Of a stretch of 64,000 nt of DNA, positions 24,880-37,700 are shown piece after piece. How positions within the stretch are numbered: position 1 is the stretch's first letter; each line of letters opens with the position of its first letter. Source of the stretch: Watersipora subatra. Lineage: Eukaryota > Bryozoa > Gymnolaemata > Cheilostomatida > Watersiporidae. The stretch spans positions 33,468,121 through 33,532,120 of the forward strand of contig NC_088711.1 of assembly GCF_963576615.1 (NCBI RefSeq). The letters are read 5' to 3'. Both the position numbers and the translations under genes were made by a program. The notes under the pieces were generated by a model, which saw only the letters and a program-made list of their open reading frames with translations, was not told the origin of the DNA and searched no databases.

Positions 24880-24975
24880 TCACAGATGATTTGATCTCAT
24901 AACCTCTCTGACGACCAACCAGCACTCTCATCCACTACACTAAGATAACCAAGCTGTCTATGACTGTTAGTACAT
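24880..24975 (-). repeat. tRNA-derived SINE-like copy, minus strand
   Basis: Minus-strand A-box-like TAGTGTAGTGGA (24942-24931) and B-box-like GAGATCAAATC (24898-24888), 33-44 bases apart as in tRNAs. Stems do not pair into a tRNA, so a SINE fragment is likelier. Confidence 0.5.
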
Positions 24976-25389
24976 TCATTATATCAGTTAACATAATCCC
25001 CTTGAAGCTCCTGAGGTCATTAACTAGCATTGTTGACAATTAAGCGTAAAGTAGATTATGGTGATGATTATTGAGCCTAATGATTATTAAGCTGTTTGCA
25101 AACACCATGGTCATTGTTTTAGTAAAGGTGAGCTTACTAGGTAAGTTATTCAACTTCTTCGGGTAATGGCTTCATTACCCGCGCAACTTCGAGCATTCGA
25201 CTAGTATAGCATATATAATAAATAACAATTTATTGTTGAAAATCAATTTTAGTTATGATTTATAACTTTCTTTTTTCTGTGTCGATTATCTACAGCCAAA
25301 CGCAAGCACTTCTAAGGTAGAACATCGAGGCATTTTGGTGAAGTAAACTAAAGAAATGCTGATCTGAAGTTATTTTTCATAATTAGCAA
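24976..25389. other. No gene seen
   Basis: AT-rich spacer between the SINE fragment and the degenerate Ty3 LTR. Nothing supported. Confidence 0.35.
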
Positions 25390-25975
25390 TTGCCTGCTCT
25401 CAATAATCTTAACACCTGGGAGAGAATAACCCTCTCAACCAAAGAGCAAATCGACTCGTACATGTATATTCTGGGTTTGCATGACGCATTAATTATATCT
25501 CAGTTCATGAAGAAAAGTGAGCAGATAGCCACACAGGGCAGGCTTACCCTTGTGCTGATTTTATGCTGGCATTATATCCGATAATCAAACCCTATGCTGT
25601 TGTTGATCTGATGCCGGCGTTGGTTATGAGACAACAATTAAACGCTTATGCTAGTGTTAAGTCTTATGCTGGTGTTAAGTCTTATGCTGGTGTTAAGTCT
25701 TATGCTGGTGTTAAGTCTTATGCTAGTGTTAAGTCTTATGCTGGTGTTAAGTCTTATGCTGGTGTTAAGTCTTATGATGGTGTTAAGTCTTATGCTGGTG
25801 TTAAGTTTTATGCTGGTGTTAAGTCTTATGCTGGTGTTAAGTCTTATGCTGGCGTTAAGTCTTTTGCTGGTGTTAAGTCTTATGCTGGTGTTAAGCAATT
25901 TATCAACTTGGTACCAAACTTGATGATTAATCTGAAGATAAGTCAAAAGAGTCGATGCTTAAAAGATAAAAAATA
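25390..25975 (-). repeat. 3' LTR of the degenerate Ty3 element
   Basis: Shares colinear blocks with 30440-30880: GCAGATAGCCACACA followed by GGCAGG; ATAATCAAACC; GAT plus TGC plus TGGTTA; and a closing AAGC...AATTT...CAACTTG block. It contains an internal minisatellite that the partner lacks. Exact ends are uncertain because the copies are diverged. Confidence 0.65.
25644..25895. repeat. 18-bp minisatellite inside the LTR, 14 copies
   Basis: Fourteen copies of a unit containing CTTATGCTGGTGTTAAGT. The partner LTR has just about 1.5 units here (near 30736-30765), so the array expanded after the element inserted. Open frames on both strands across it are artefacts. Confidence 0.93.
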
Positions 25976-28900
25976 ACTTCCGACGAGACTACCACTCGTG
26001 ACATTCAGCTTAGTATACCGAAACTCTAGTACTCGCACCAACCGATCACCTCTAATATGCACCTGCTTATTCTCTGTGCTTTATTGACACACCTGATGAT
26101 CTTTAACGGTAAACTAAATTGTCAGGGTACTTGTGTATGTAACAGAGATAACCCTATGCATCGTCTTTTCTCCCAAGTGCAGCAAGAGAAAAAATGATAT
26201 TTTTAAGGCTATGAGATTCTTGTTATAATATAATCTGATGAGCAGTAAAAAGTAAATGATTACAATAAGTAGCTGAGCAAATAAGAAACTAGAATAATAG
26301 CACCTGACAAAAGAGTGAATGAACAATGAATAAGAATAAACAATGTAATCCGGTAGAGAATTGTAATCCATGTTTCCGAGCACGATTGGCAGTGTCATTA
26401 GTAGAGTCTAACAGTTAACAGGGTTTCAAGTCTTTCTAATTTATTTTCCGTTTCTGCCATTTTTATTCCTCTAACTGTAGCTGGAAGCTGTAAACTGGCA
26501 CTGGTCCGGCCTCTGTTCTTGTATTTAACGGTGATTGCAGAGCATTTCCAAGGTCATTGTTACCTCTTTCCACTACTCCATTGCCTTGTGAATTGTAGCT
26601 AGTGGTTCTGCTCTTGGCAACTCCATGTTGCTCAACACCATGTCGCTGTGAATTCTCTCTGGTAACCCAATATAGGAAAATACTCGCAGGTCTATCGTAT
26701 CAACTATCATTTTTGTGGTTCCATCAGTGATGGGCATGGCGTCCTTCCATATCATGCAGTGACCTGAGATGGCCAGAATCATCTTGATGCCTCTAGATAT
26801 AAAGTTTAAAACTGCCAGCAAACAATCATTGTTGCTGATCTCCTGATTTGTGGTTGCTGTTTTTCAAAGCCTGGCATATTTTATAAGCCTGTATCAGTTA
26901 TCTTACATCACTTTTACCAGTCCACTGCCAGTTGCGTTTCAGACATTGGTGAGTTTTATTGATCTTAGAATAATGCTGTGTGTGCTTGTTCTGTAGCTAA
27001 ATTTCTCATGTTGTATGGGCAGATAATTACCCTTATAGCTCTGTTGTTAGCTGCTAACATGATTTTCAAAATTCCATCTTCCAGTTTGCATAAGTGCAGC
27101 TGAGCAATTAGCTTCTTTATCTCAAGACTGGCTGGATCAATTGTTGCTCTATGATACGTTTTTAATGCTTTGATGATCACAACAGTACTGCTTCCAAGAT
27201 ATATCTGTAGTTCAGCTATCTCTTGGTGTAGGGAGGCTAGTCAAGTTGATTTGTTGGGTTAGTAGAATTGTCTCCTCCTTGATGATTAGAGTTGTAACTC
27301 CACACAATTTTCCTTACTTTCCTTACTTCTCCCTTCTCTCTCTCTTCAATGTATTTGCAATGCTTACAGCTGATATATTTTTGGTGAGGTCGTCATCATT
27401 GCTGTGATGGTTGCCATATGGTGTTGTAGGTATATTTTAACTTTGCTAGAATTTTTAGCCATCTAACTAGTTGGTGAACTGACTGTTTTCTCTGTATAAC
27501 CCCTGTAATTGTGTATGAAAAATCGTTACGACAGATTCTTGACCATACAGGTAGATCTGAAGTGTTTAGCTTCTAAGACAATTCCCAACAGTTTTCTCCT
27601 GGTAGTGCAGTAACTTCTTTTGCAGCTGCTGAGTATTATGGGATAATAAGCAATAGACCTCTCTTCCGGATTTCAGACTTGGAAAGGTACTGCGTCAGCT
27701 CCATCTAGGCAGGCATCAGTGTCAAGTAAATACTGCTTACTTAGATATGTTTAAGCCAGTACTGGTGAGTTGAGTAGGAACTCCTTCGATTGTTAAAAAG
27801 CTGTTCTTTTTTGGTCTTCCATTGAAATTGTACCTGCCTTGCCATGAGTCTGAGATGGTTTTATGGCATAGCCTAGATCAAAGCTTTTGTAGTAGATGAC
27901 AAATCTCATGAAGGTCCTCAGCTTTCATATTCTCTGAATCGGTTTGTACCCCTTCCTTGCTGACTATATGCCCAGATACTTGATTTCTTGCTATAGAAGT
28001 TTCAAATTGAGCTTCAAATTTGCCTGTTTGAAGCGCTGTAGTACACTGGTTAATATTTTCAAGTGAGAGTCGAAGTTCTTGCTAAAGATTACTACATCAT
28101 CAAGGTATAGGAGTAGTGCGTTCCATGTTAAGCCATGTAGCATTTTCTCTGAGTGACTCAATGTGGCTGATGCTGATGTTAATCCAAACAGTAGATGTTT
28201 TGGGGGCAACAATCTGCTCTTGGCCATAATATCTGCTTTGTCGCTTGCATCCTCACTCATTTTCAGTTGTCAGTAATCGAACGCTAGAGAAATGGGTGCT
28301 GCCAGACAGTGCATCCAGACTGCCGCCAATTCTTAGTAAGGGGTACATATCCTTTCGTGTTACTAAGTTCAACTTCCCAAAATCAATGCATAATGTTCAG
28401 AAGTTTCATTTTTTAAAAGGACCATGGATTAGCTTTGGGAGATGTCAGCTGGTTCAAGCAGTTTTCATCGCAATAATCTATGTACTCATCATTCAACTTT
28501 TGAGCTTTCTGCGTGCTTAGCCTTCTAGGTGCCTTCTTGATGAGCTGAGTGCCTGGTAGGGTAGAAACCCTATGTCATACTAGCTCTGTTACTCCTATGT
28601 TATCTTCCTTTGCGCTAAGTGATCATCTGTTGCTGGTCAGCAGCTGCATATTTGTTAATTGGTTTTCTGATTAGATTTTGCACTTGTGGGGGAACCTATG
28701 ACTGACTGCCAGCTGGTGTTAGATTTTGAGAATTTTAGTGGTTTGATCATTGAATGCAGGATCAGTGATGATCACGTCTTTTTCGATGCAAATAGAATTC
28801 AACATTATTGCCTGGATGAATGTCAATTAGGGTTGAGTTAGAGCTGATGCATCTCCCTATAATGTTCTTGTTTCAAAAACTTGCATGAGTGTGAAAGCAA

Positions 28901-30439
28901 CTCTCAGTCCCAGGTCATGGTCATCATTGTAGTGTTTGACAACTTCCATCTTCCAGCTCTCTTTGTGATGGCTTTGTGATTTAAGCTGCTATTATGAGTT
29001 AGTTGGCATACAAATAGGTGTTGTTATCTGTATTTTGGAGCTGACTGCTTCTCCGTGCTTGTCGAGTACAGGTGAAGAAGTATTCATCCATCCTTAAGAT
29101 ATCGTTATCTAGCAAAAGCTGGCTTCAGTTGTTGGCAAAGAATGCTATTCCAATAATGATATATTTTGTGATGTTAGCAGTGCAGAAAAAGATTTCTGCT
29201 GAAACACTGCGTAGTCTATATTATGGGGTAATCAGTTCATAAAGTAGGATGCTACTGCTATCAGGCATGAAAGCTGTTACTTTCTTGGTTCTAAATGGTC
29301 TCAGATGTAAGTAAGAAGTTTGTTTAAGTTGCTTTTAGTCGCCAGCTCCAGTGTCTAGTAGATAGTAAACAGATTTTCAACCTTCAAGTTTACCAGAGAT
29401 TTATAGACAACTCTTTGATTCAGCTTCATGATGTAGATCTGATTGAGTAGACATAGGAAAAAGTAGGTCAAGTTTCCTAGGTGGTTGTTTTGATTCCAGA
29501 GGTTCATTTCGATCCATACCAAGCAGAACCTGTTACTGAGCTGGAAAGTAGCCATTTTTCGTAAACTTTCGGCCAACTTGCTGTTTTTCTGGTGGGGTGC
29601 CATTTTGCGAGTGGTGACGCAGTCCAATTCTACGGGGTACTGCTAGTTTAGTTGGTTTGGCTAGTCAATCTGTGGCTAATCCGTGATGAGAATAATCCTA
29701 TTTTTATGAAGATCTCTATCCAATACGGCTGCTGAGGCAGTGCTGATTGTTCAATGGCGTGGAAGACAGGTGCTAGAAGAGTCATCTCTTTTTCCAAGGT
29801 TCAACATGGTTGATGTAAAGCTTGGTTTCTAGCTGTAGAAACTCCTCAGTAATGACTATGGCTTTTTTCATAGTTCTAAATCGGTTAGCTAACATTCGCT
29901 ACTTTATTCTGATGTGGTTGAGCCCATTAGAAAATTTCTCCACTGCTGTTTCTATTTGGGAGCAAGCATCCTGTTTGAGGTAACCTGTATCAGCCAGTTT
30001 GGTAATATCCACCCTAAAGTCATGTGGGTTTTGTTTACTTCTCAATCTCATTGCATTCAACTGGCGTCTTGCCTGGTGAATTGTCAGTCTATAACACCCT
30101 TTAAGCCATTGAACACCTCAACAAGGGTTTGTCTTCCTTGTATGTCAGAAGCTGGTCCTTTCAGACTAGCTCTCAAATGTAGTAATGTCTCTCCGCTGTT
30201 CCATTGGTTGTCTTCCACTATATCCTGGAACATTGGATGAATTAGGCCAGCTAATTCATCCAATTAGCTGGCTTCAAGTTTATCAGCTCTGATCACAAAT
30301 GTGTAGAGTTATTGGCTCTTTTCTATTTTGTGATTCAGCTTTATTGGTGGCCATGATGTGGGCGTGTGTTTTGTTCTTCGAGGCATTGTCGATGCTTGTT
30401 GCTGTTCTTTACAATTGAAACTTTACCACTGCTAGCAAC
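25976..30439 (-). pseudogene. Degenerate Ty3/gypsy gag-pol, minus strand
   Basis: Order on the minus strand is gag, RT and integrase. A gag-like segment with LLHLRASLKGPA spacing is near 30240-30160. RT with PFGLTSA-type and YLDD catalytic motif (complement 28107-28096), followed by VVIFSK, lies within 28260-27991. An integrase zinc-finger-side segment is near 27180-26965, and a core segment with GLPERIHSD is near 26700-26640. Many stops and frameshifts, so it is long dead. A PBS-like stretch resembling TTGCTAGCAGTGGTAAAG begins just inside the right LTR. It lies between the two carbonyl reductase genes. Confidence 0.8.
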
Positions 30440-30880
30440 GTAGTAAACTAACAAAATGCCGACTTATTTATTTAGCACAGTAAGCGACTGTGCGCTTTTG
30501 ACAATCCTAATGTCAGGGAGGGGTAACTCTCTCGGTCAAGAAACAAATTGATTAGTCAATTCTGGATTCATGTGAAGCAAAATGAGCTTAGGCTCAATTC
30601 ATGAAAAAAGAACGCAGATAGCCACACAAGGCAGGTTTATGCTGGTGCTGTTTTAAGACGGTGTTAGATTATATCACATAATCAAACCTTTTGCTGATAT
30701 TGATCGGAAGATGCTGGTGCTAGTTACGTGACAATACCTAACTCTTATCATGGTGTTGAGTTTTATGCTAGCAACTAATTATTCACCGATGTTAGTGCTG
30801 AATTCTAGGCTGCTGTTCCGTAAGCTAACAATTTGATAATAAGCTTGTTGACCAGATGAAGAAACCATGCTGAAGAGTTA
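30440..30880 (-). repeat. 5' LTR of the degenerate Ty3 element
   Basis: Direct-repeat partner of 25390-25975, without the minisatellite expansion. Boundaries are approximate. Confidence 0.6.
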
Positions 30881-31782
30881 ATGTTTCACAGATGTATTCT
30901 GTTCTTCACATGAGTTTAAGTGTGAAATAAAAAAGTGCCTAGCTATTTATAATTTACAAAACAAAGCAATGCATTTGATTACAACAGAAAAAAGTTGCCT
31001 GAACAAAGTAGTATGATTGGTTATATCATAAAGAAAGTCGTAAATGTCCTGCATAATTGTTGCAGGATAATAGTGGATAGCTACACAAAATATAACTTTT
31101 AGGTAGTGGTATAATAAGTAGCGTAATGATATCTGTATAACACATAACAGAGTAGAAATAAAAAGGGAAGGCAATCACCATGAACGCATCCTCATCACTA
31201 GGTGGTACTCAGCAGTTTGTATAAATCTCATAATTGACATTATCTAAATCGATACATCTCAAAAACAACGAGTGATCTATGCTATATCCAAAAGTCTGCT
31301 TTAAAACTGTACTAACCAGTGCGATTTTGGACATGACGAGCAATGTATTTTGTGGGATGACTGACGAATGGGTGTGGTTCGGCTGTTAGTTTTGCAAATC
31401 GGCAACGAGATACGTCCCTGACCCCTCTTGCAATGTTACTTGTACAAACATAATTATGTATGTACATGCAGTGTGTCGTCGCCATGAGAATAGCGTACGT
31501 CTATTAAAACTACTAGAAACTCGGCTATAATTTTGTACTTTCCACTTGCGTAATAAACGGAGCTTAGCCTTAAATTTAAGTATTCAGTAAATGTTTAACC
31601 AAATCGCCACTGCTACTTATAACTCGACTGCTACGATATGCTACTTATACAACGACTAAGACTAAAACAAGCGGATTAGGTATGTACGGTTTTTGCGTAA
31701 GCATGTCAAGGTATTAATAGTATAGATCTATAGTCGCAGCGCCTATCAGCTTTAAAAGTTGCTACGGCGGTGAGCAAAAATC
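30881..31782. other. Upstream region of carbonyl reductase copy B
   Basis: Intergenic, with a GC-richer portion at 31320-31780. Any promoter would be here, but no element such as a positioned TATA box can be supported. Confidence 0.4.
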
Positions 31783-34700
31783 ATGTCGAAGGTTGCAGTG
31801 GTTAGTATTTGTTTTATTATTTCAAATAATTTTTCAGTAATTGCGTAATATCATGAATATTGTTGTGGAAGTGAGTGCTGACTAGCCACTTGCAAGTGGG
31901 TTCTGCGTACAAGTTGTCTTATACTGAATGAGTAACAGTTCTCATGCACAACTAATTGTTGCGACTGGGGTATCAGTATGACTTTTTATTACTCAAGCTC
32001 TATCAGCATTAAAGGACAAAACATTTAGATACAATTTGATGCAACCAAGCGTAATGCTGAAATGAGTTAACAAATAATAAATACTCAAACACTTCACTTG
32101 TAAATGCAAGAATATCAAAGATATGTATATAGATATACTGTGATGGATTTATTAAGCTGAGCTGCTTTAATTACCATAAGCATTCAGCTATTCTCAGATT
32201 AGCCCTATAATTTAAAAGCCAGCTTGCGTGGAAAGCCCGTTGATTAACACTCAGCCCTTGCTATATAAGCAAAGGTGCTTCAGTGTTAAGGGGGAGAACA
32301 AAGAGCACAGAGCAGGTGATACAGACTACGAACGACGAAACTAAGGACTGAGAATTACGTTCTTAATCTTGAATAAAAACAGGGTGGTAGCATTAACCTA
32401 CCTTTGTGCAGCTTTGTATATCTTTGTAACATATATATCTTAACATTCTTACATTTACAAGTGTAACTGTTTGAGTATTTATTATTTGTAACTCATTTCA
32501 GCATTACGCTTGATCGTAGTGAATTGTATATAATTGTTCTACCTTTTCATGCTTATAGAGCTTGTGTAAATAAAAAGCCATTATTCCCCAGACATCTTGC
32601 TTGCCACAATTACAGTTGTGCGCGAGAGCTTTTACTCATTCGGTGTAAGACAACTTGTGTGCAGAACCCACTTGCAAGTGGCTAGTCAGCGCTAACTTCC
32701 ACAACATTGGTGGCAGCAGTGGGATTTCTGTAATCCTGTTGCTACTGAAAGTTTAGCTGTACGCACAACCTAGTAATTGTTGAACAGCTCTCTGGAAAGA
32801 AATGGCTCAAGGCATAGATAACAGAATGTCTACTAATGCATTCTTGCCGATCAGTAACCCATTCTGGGACATGACTAATCTATTTAATGATATTGCTGAG
32901 AAACAGCCAAAGCAGGTCAAGCACTCCGATACATCAGTACACATCGATGGGGCAACCTTCATTGATGATGCGTTCCAGAAATATGTGCTGGAACTGCAGG
33001 ACAGACAGGCTGCCAGCAATCGCATATTGTCTCTAGCAGATAATGAATTAGCTGGGCATCAACCAGTACGAACAGTAAGGACGGCAGATCTTTCTAAAGT
33101 TACCCAAATAGAAAATATGAGCGAAACCTACACTGACTACGATAAGACAAACCTAACTGTTTTGCTACGTTCAATTTCACTAGAAAGGGCCAAACAGACT
33201 AAGCTGATAAAAGATCAGTCTGCCAGAATTGCTGCTCTGGAGCAAAGGAGACAAAGCGATAACAAAGCCAATGGCAACAAATATCGGAGGGCCAAACGTT
33301 GCTCCGATGTGGAGACTCCTCACATAAGGAGTTATACGGTACCTAAGAAGGGGTCACAGCCATCCATAGGCCCTAATCAGGAAAAGCGATAAAGCTCCTA
33401 AGATTAAAGTGGTAAAACTTGTGTCCTATACCAGATACAACAAATCGGATAGACCATGCAATAGTAAAAGAACAAGGGTAAGCACTGCGGACAGTACTGG
33501 TAAGTTGCCTCATTCACAACATTTCAATAAGACAACAGTTTCGCTTCCCTTGTCTGTGTACAGTTCTTGTCATACTAAAAGGTCTGTAAGTAATATTTCT
33601 GATTACAGTACCAAAGTTGATGCAGAGAAACCCTGCATCAATCTTGCAGCCGCTACCTCGACACTAGATGTTCCGGGAATGGTTGAGCAGCAGCTGCATG
33701 ACGGTTCAGATAAACGGCTTCAATCTGCATCAGCAAAGGACGGTTGTGGCTAAAGAAGATCAATGCCAGTCAAGGCCCACATTGCAAGAGACACCCACGA
33801 AATCATGCTGGGCATAACTCTTACGGCAATAGAGTCCTTTCACAAGGAAGGTACAGCATTGTGGAGCAACCAGTAACTTTGGCAAGCATTGGACTGCTAG
33901 CACAGCTGAAAGCAACAGATTGTATTCGAGTAGCAAAGCTACTCATACACCTGCAACAGCCTATCAGATGCATGCTAAAAAATATGCAAAGCAACCTCAT
34001 GACTACAAATATACACTGGAATCTTGCCTTGATGAAGTTGTCCAAGAAAGGAATGAAATGCAATGCTGCTACATGAAACTGCTTCTCAAATATGATGACT
34101 TGAAGTATCACTTTGTCTCGGGCCAAAAGAACACTCTAACAACATCCTAGTTGAACAAGAAATATGTTGTGCTATGAAGACAACTAAGAATTGTAACTTA
34201 AGGTTGCAAAAGGGTTGTCACTATTAGAGCTAAATCCATAACTGCCTTATCGACGCTGATAAGCCAATATTTGGATGTTAGCACCGCATCTAGGGGTGCA
34301 GAATGTGATGGATTTACTGAGCTGAGCTTTTTCTAATTATCATAAGTGTTCAAATATTCTCGGATTAGCCCAAAAGCCAGCTTGCGCAGAAAGCCCATGG
34401 ATTAACACCCAGCCCTTGATATATAAGCAAAGGTGCTCCAGTGTTAAGCAGGAGGGGTAAGGATATGCAACAAAGAAGATACCCTAGTGAGGGAAAACAA
34501 AGACCACAGAGCAAGTGATACACAGACTACGAATGACAGAACTAAGGAATGAGAATTACGTTCTTAATCTGCATTAGGAACAGCGTGGTAACATTAACCT
34601 ACCTTTGTGCAGCTTTGTGTATACATATCTTAACATTTATGTTCATTTACAAGTGTAACTGTTTGAGTATTTATTATTTATAACTCATTTCAGCATTACA

Positions 34701-37700
34701 CTTGATTGTAGTGAATTGTATCTAATTGTTCTATCTTTTCGTGCTTATAGAGCTTGTGTAAATAAAGAGCCATTATTCACCAGACACCTTGCTTGCAACA
34801 ATTACAGTTGTGCATGAGAGCTATTACTCATTCGGTATAAGACAACTTGTACACAAAACCCACTTGCAAATGGCTAGTCAGCGCCGACTTCCACAACAAT
34901 ACATATCTATATACAAAAAGCTGCTGTTCTATGTGATATCAGCCATGTACAGATAAACATTGAGAGAAGAACAAATTACAGCACCATTGCAAATTTCATA
35001 ACAGATTCTCATGGATTCTACAAATTTCGGACATTAGATGATCACCATTACAAGCCAACTTTTACATTCAACCTACCCATTGTCCTATTAGGACATTGAG
35101 AAATTGGCATAAGGAAATCTCAGATAATTGCCGAAAGATTGTAGTCATAGCACAGACTATGACAATTAGCGTCATGCGATATTAAAATCCATATTTGATA
35201 CCAACCTACATCAGGCTTGATATTATGATTAGAGATTACACATGTTGAAATCTCCGCTGATGTAAAACAAGTAGCTCGAAACTCCCAAAACTACAAGATC
35301 CACCACCAAATCGTGAAACAGATAGTGTCCGGGAACACTAAGGCTAAATCTGAATTGATATAAAATGATGAATATTCACTCATATTCTTCACTCTTTCAA
35401 CACAGCTTCATCATGGCAGACAGACGTGTCAGCAGAGTGTGCGGAAGGGTTGATTACTGAGATTAACTGACTATATTTTAAGTCTTAAGACATTTACTTT
35501 CTATTCTTATAATTAAGTCTAAAGGTATGTCTATTATATCCGTTTCTTGTTCTTAAAATAAACAAAGGGTTACGGAAAAGCCTCTTGAAATTCTTCATTT
35601 TAGGAATCTCATTTTCTTTAAAATTTTAGTTCTAAATTGCAGCATCTAAACAGTTCAACTGTAGGACCTTAGTTACATTAATCAGCACGATAAATTGATT
35701 AAAACAGTCAATAAACAAGAGACCTTAACTAAGAGCTATTAGCAATAACTACTTACAGTAGCCCATCTGCGTTCAATAAACAGAGCCATTCTTAATACTT
35801 ATAAAGTGATTGGTAGGATAATCCAATATTATCAATTACCGACAACAGTGCAGAGGTAAATTAATGTTACCACACGGTTCTTTACAGTGATAAGGAATTC
35901 TTTGCCTTCTAGTTCATGGCTTTGTAGTTCCCAATTCCTTGCTCTGTGGTTTTTGTTCTCCCCCTAACAATGAGGTGCAGTTGCTTATATAGCAAGTGCT
36001 TACAAGTGCTTCTGAATTACACGGCTAATCTGAGAATAGCTGAACACATGTGACAATTAGGGAAGCTTAGCAAAGCCATCACAATATTCTGAGCATAAAA
36101 TTTACAATGTTTTTACATGAGCTAAAAATATTAGTAAATTATGCTTAAAAATTGCCTTGCCAATAAGGTAGTCTGAAAAAAAATCATAGGAGTAGGGTGG
36201 AGACAACTCTTACTTCTAGCGTATCCACGCTGAACTCAATGCTTCCTGTGATATAACCTGCTGACACCAATAGTAGGGAACTGAAACCACCTCATTTGTG
36301 CTCTGCTGAAGCCAGCAGAGCACAGAAATATTTATGGGGCAAAATGTTCTGTCTGTTGTAGAAGAAGCTTTTGAAATGAATATTATTATTTGTTTTCAAA
36401 TTATTTATTTGGATAGCCAGTGCCATGTTTCTGGTTTCATCATGATGACTTCTATGAAATTTAAGCGTTTACTTCTAATGTAAGGACCAAGTTCTAGAAA
36501 CCTGGTGCTAGCTTCCATCTTTGTTTTACGTTAGCCTAAACCTGTACAGGTCATGCTATAAAGATATACACATGTAAAATATTGGTTGACATTTCAGGTG
36601 ACCGGAGCGAACCAAGGCATAGGATTTGGAGTGGTGAGGAGACTCTGCAAGGAGCATCCCACATGGACCGTTTATGGAACTTGTAGGTTTTGCTTCATTA
36701 TTATCTATGATGCTAAATCTGTCTAGATGTTACATTCTCTATGCTGTTATAATAGGAAAGTTTCATGAGAAAGCATGGTATTAAACTGTTGATCGGTTCA
36801 TTAGCGCGGAGTGCTGCAAACGGTGAGGAGGCACGAAAAAAACTCGAAGCTGAAGGACTGACAGCCAAGTACCTTGAAGCTGATCTCACTAAAGCAGACA
36901 CAATTGTGGCTATGAAAGAGAAACTTTTAAAAGAACATGGTGGAATTGACATTCTTGTTAACAATGCTGGCATAGCATTTAAGGTATTATATACATGTAT
37001 ATATATATATATATATACATAGTAGCATGCTTTAGTCATTCTTTCATTAGCAGCATTTTTCAATATAATTCTCACCTTGGATTTTTTTTGTCCAGTTGCT
37101 GGCCAGTGCTTGACATATGCGTACTTTCCTTTTGGACTTGTTCCTTTTGCTACTTACTCTGAGTCGTTGAGCCATCAATATATGATCAACGGTTAATAAA
37201 ATTTGGCACACAAAAACATAAATATCAATAATACAAGATGTTTAATCAGCCTTTAAGATGAATTATATTTATTATAGCTATTATTTAAAAAAATATTCTT
37301 TTGATGTTCTGTCGATTTTTATTTATGGTTTTGTCTTTTGATGTAGTCATACTACATGTTACTACATTCCATCAGCTTTAATAGCAGTGTTCTAGTCCGG
37401 CAGTCTATATAGGAAGTCAGTATTTGGTCCGGGATTGGTGTTTCACTCATAAAATTTTGGTTGTAAATGGCCTTGATTAGTTAATAGAGTTCATTTTTTT
37501 AGAGAACAGTCATGTAAACTTTGGGTATTCAGTGTATATAGTTAGAGATTAACTTACACCATTTTAAATTTACACCTATTTATAACATCATATAACTATC
37601 ATCCTATTTATAACATCATATAACTATCATCCTATTTATAACATCATATAACTATCATCCTATTTATAACATCATATAACTATCATCCTATTTATAACAT

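Larger units (their letters stand above)
31861..36083 (-). mobile_element. Minus-strand solo LTR split by two later insertions
   Basis: Three pieces, 31861-32138, 34899-34924 and 35848-36083, together about 540 bp, read as one LTR of the same family as 32139-32706 in reverse. It starts TGTTGTGG on the plus strand and ends CCATCACA. It is flanked by the 4-bp repeat ATAT (31857-31860 and 36084-36087). The gaps are filled by the elements at 32139-34898 and 34925-35847. It sits in intron 1 of carbonyl reductase copy B. Confidence 0.78.
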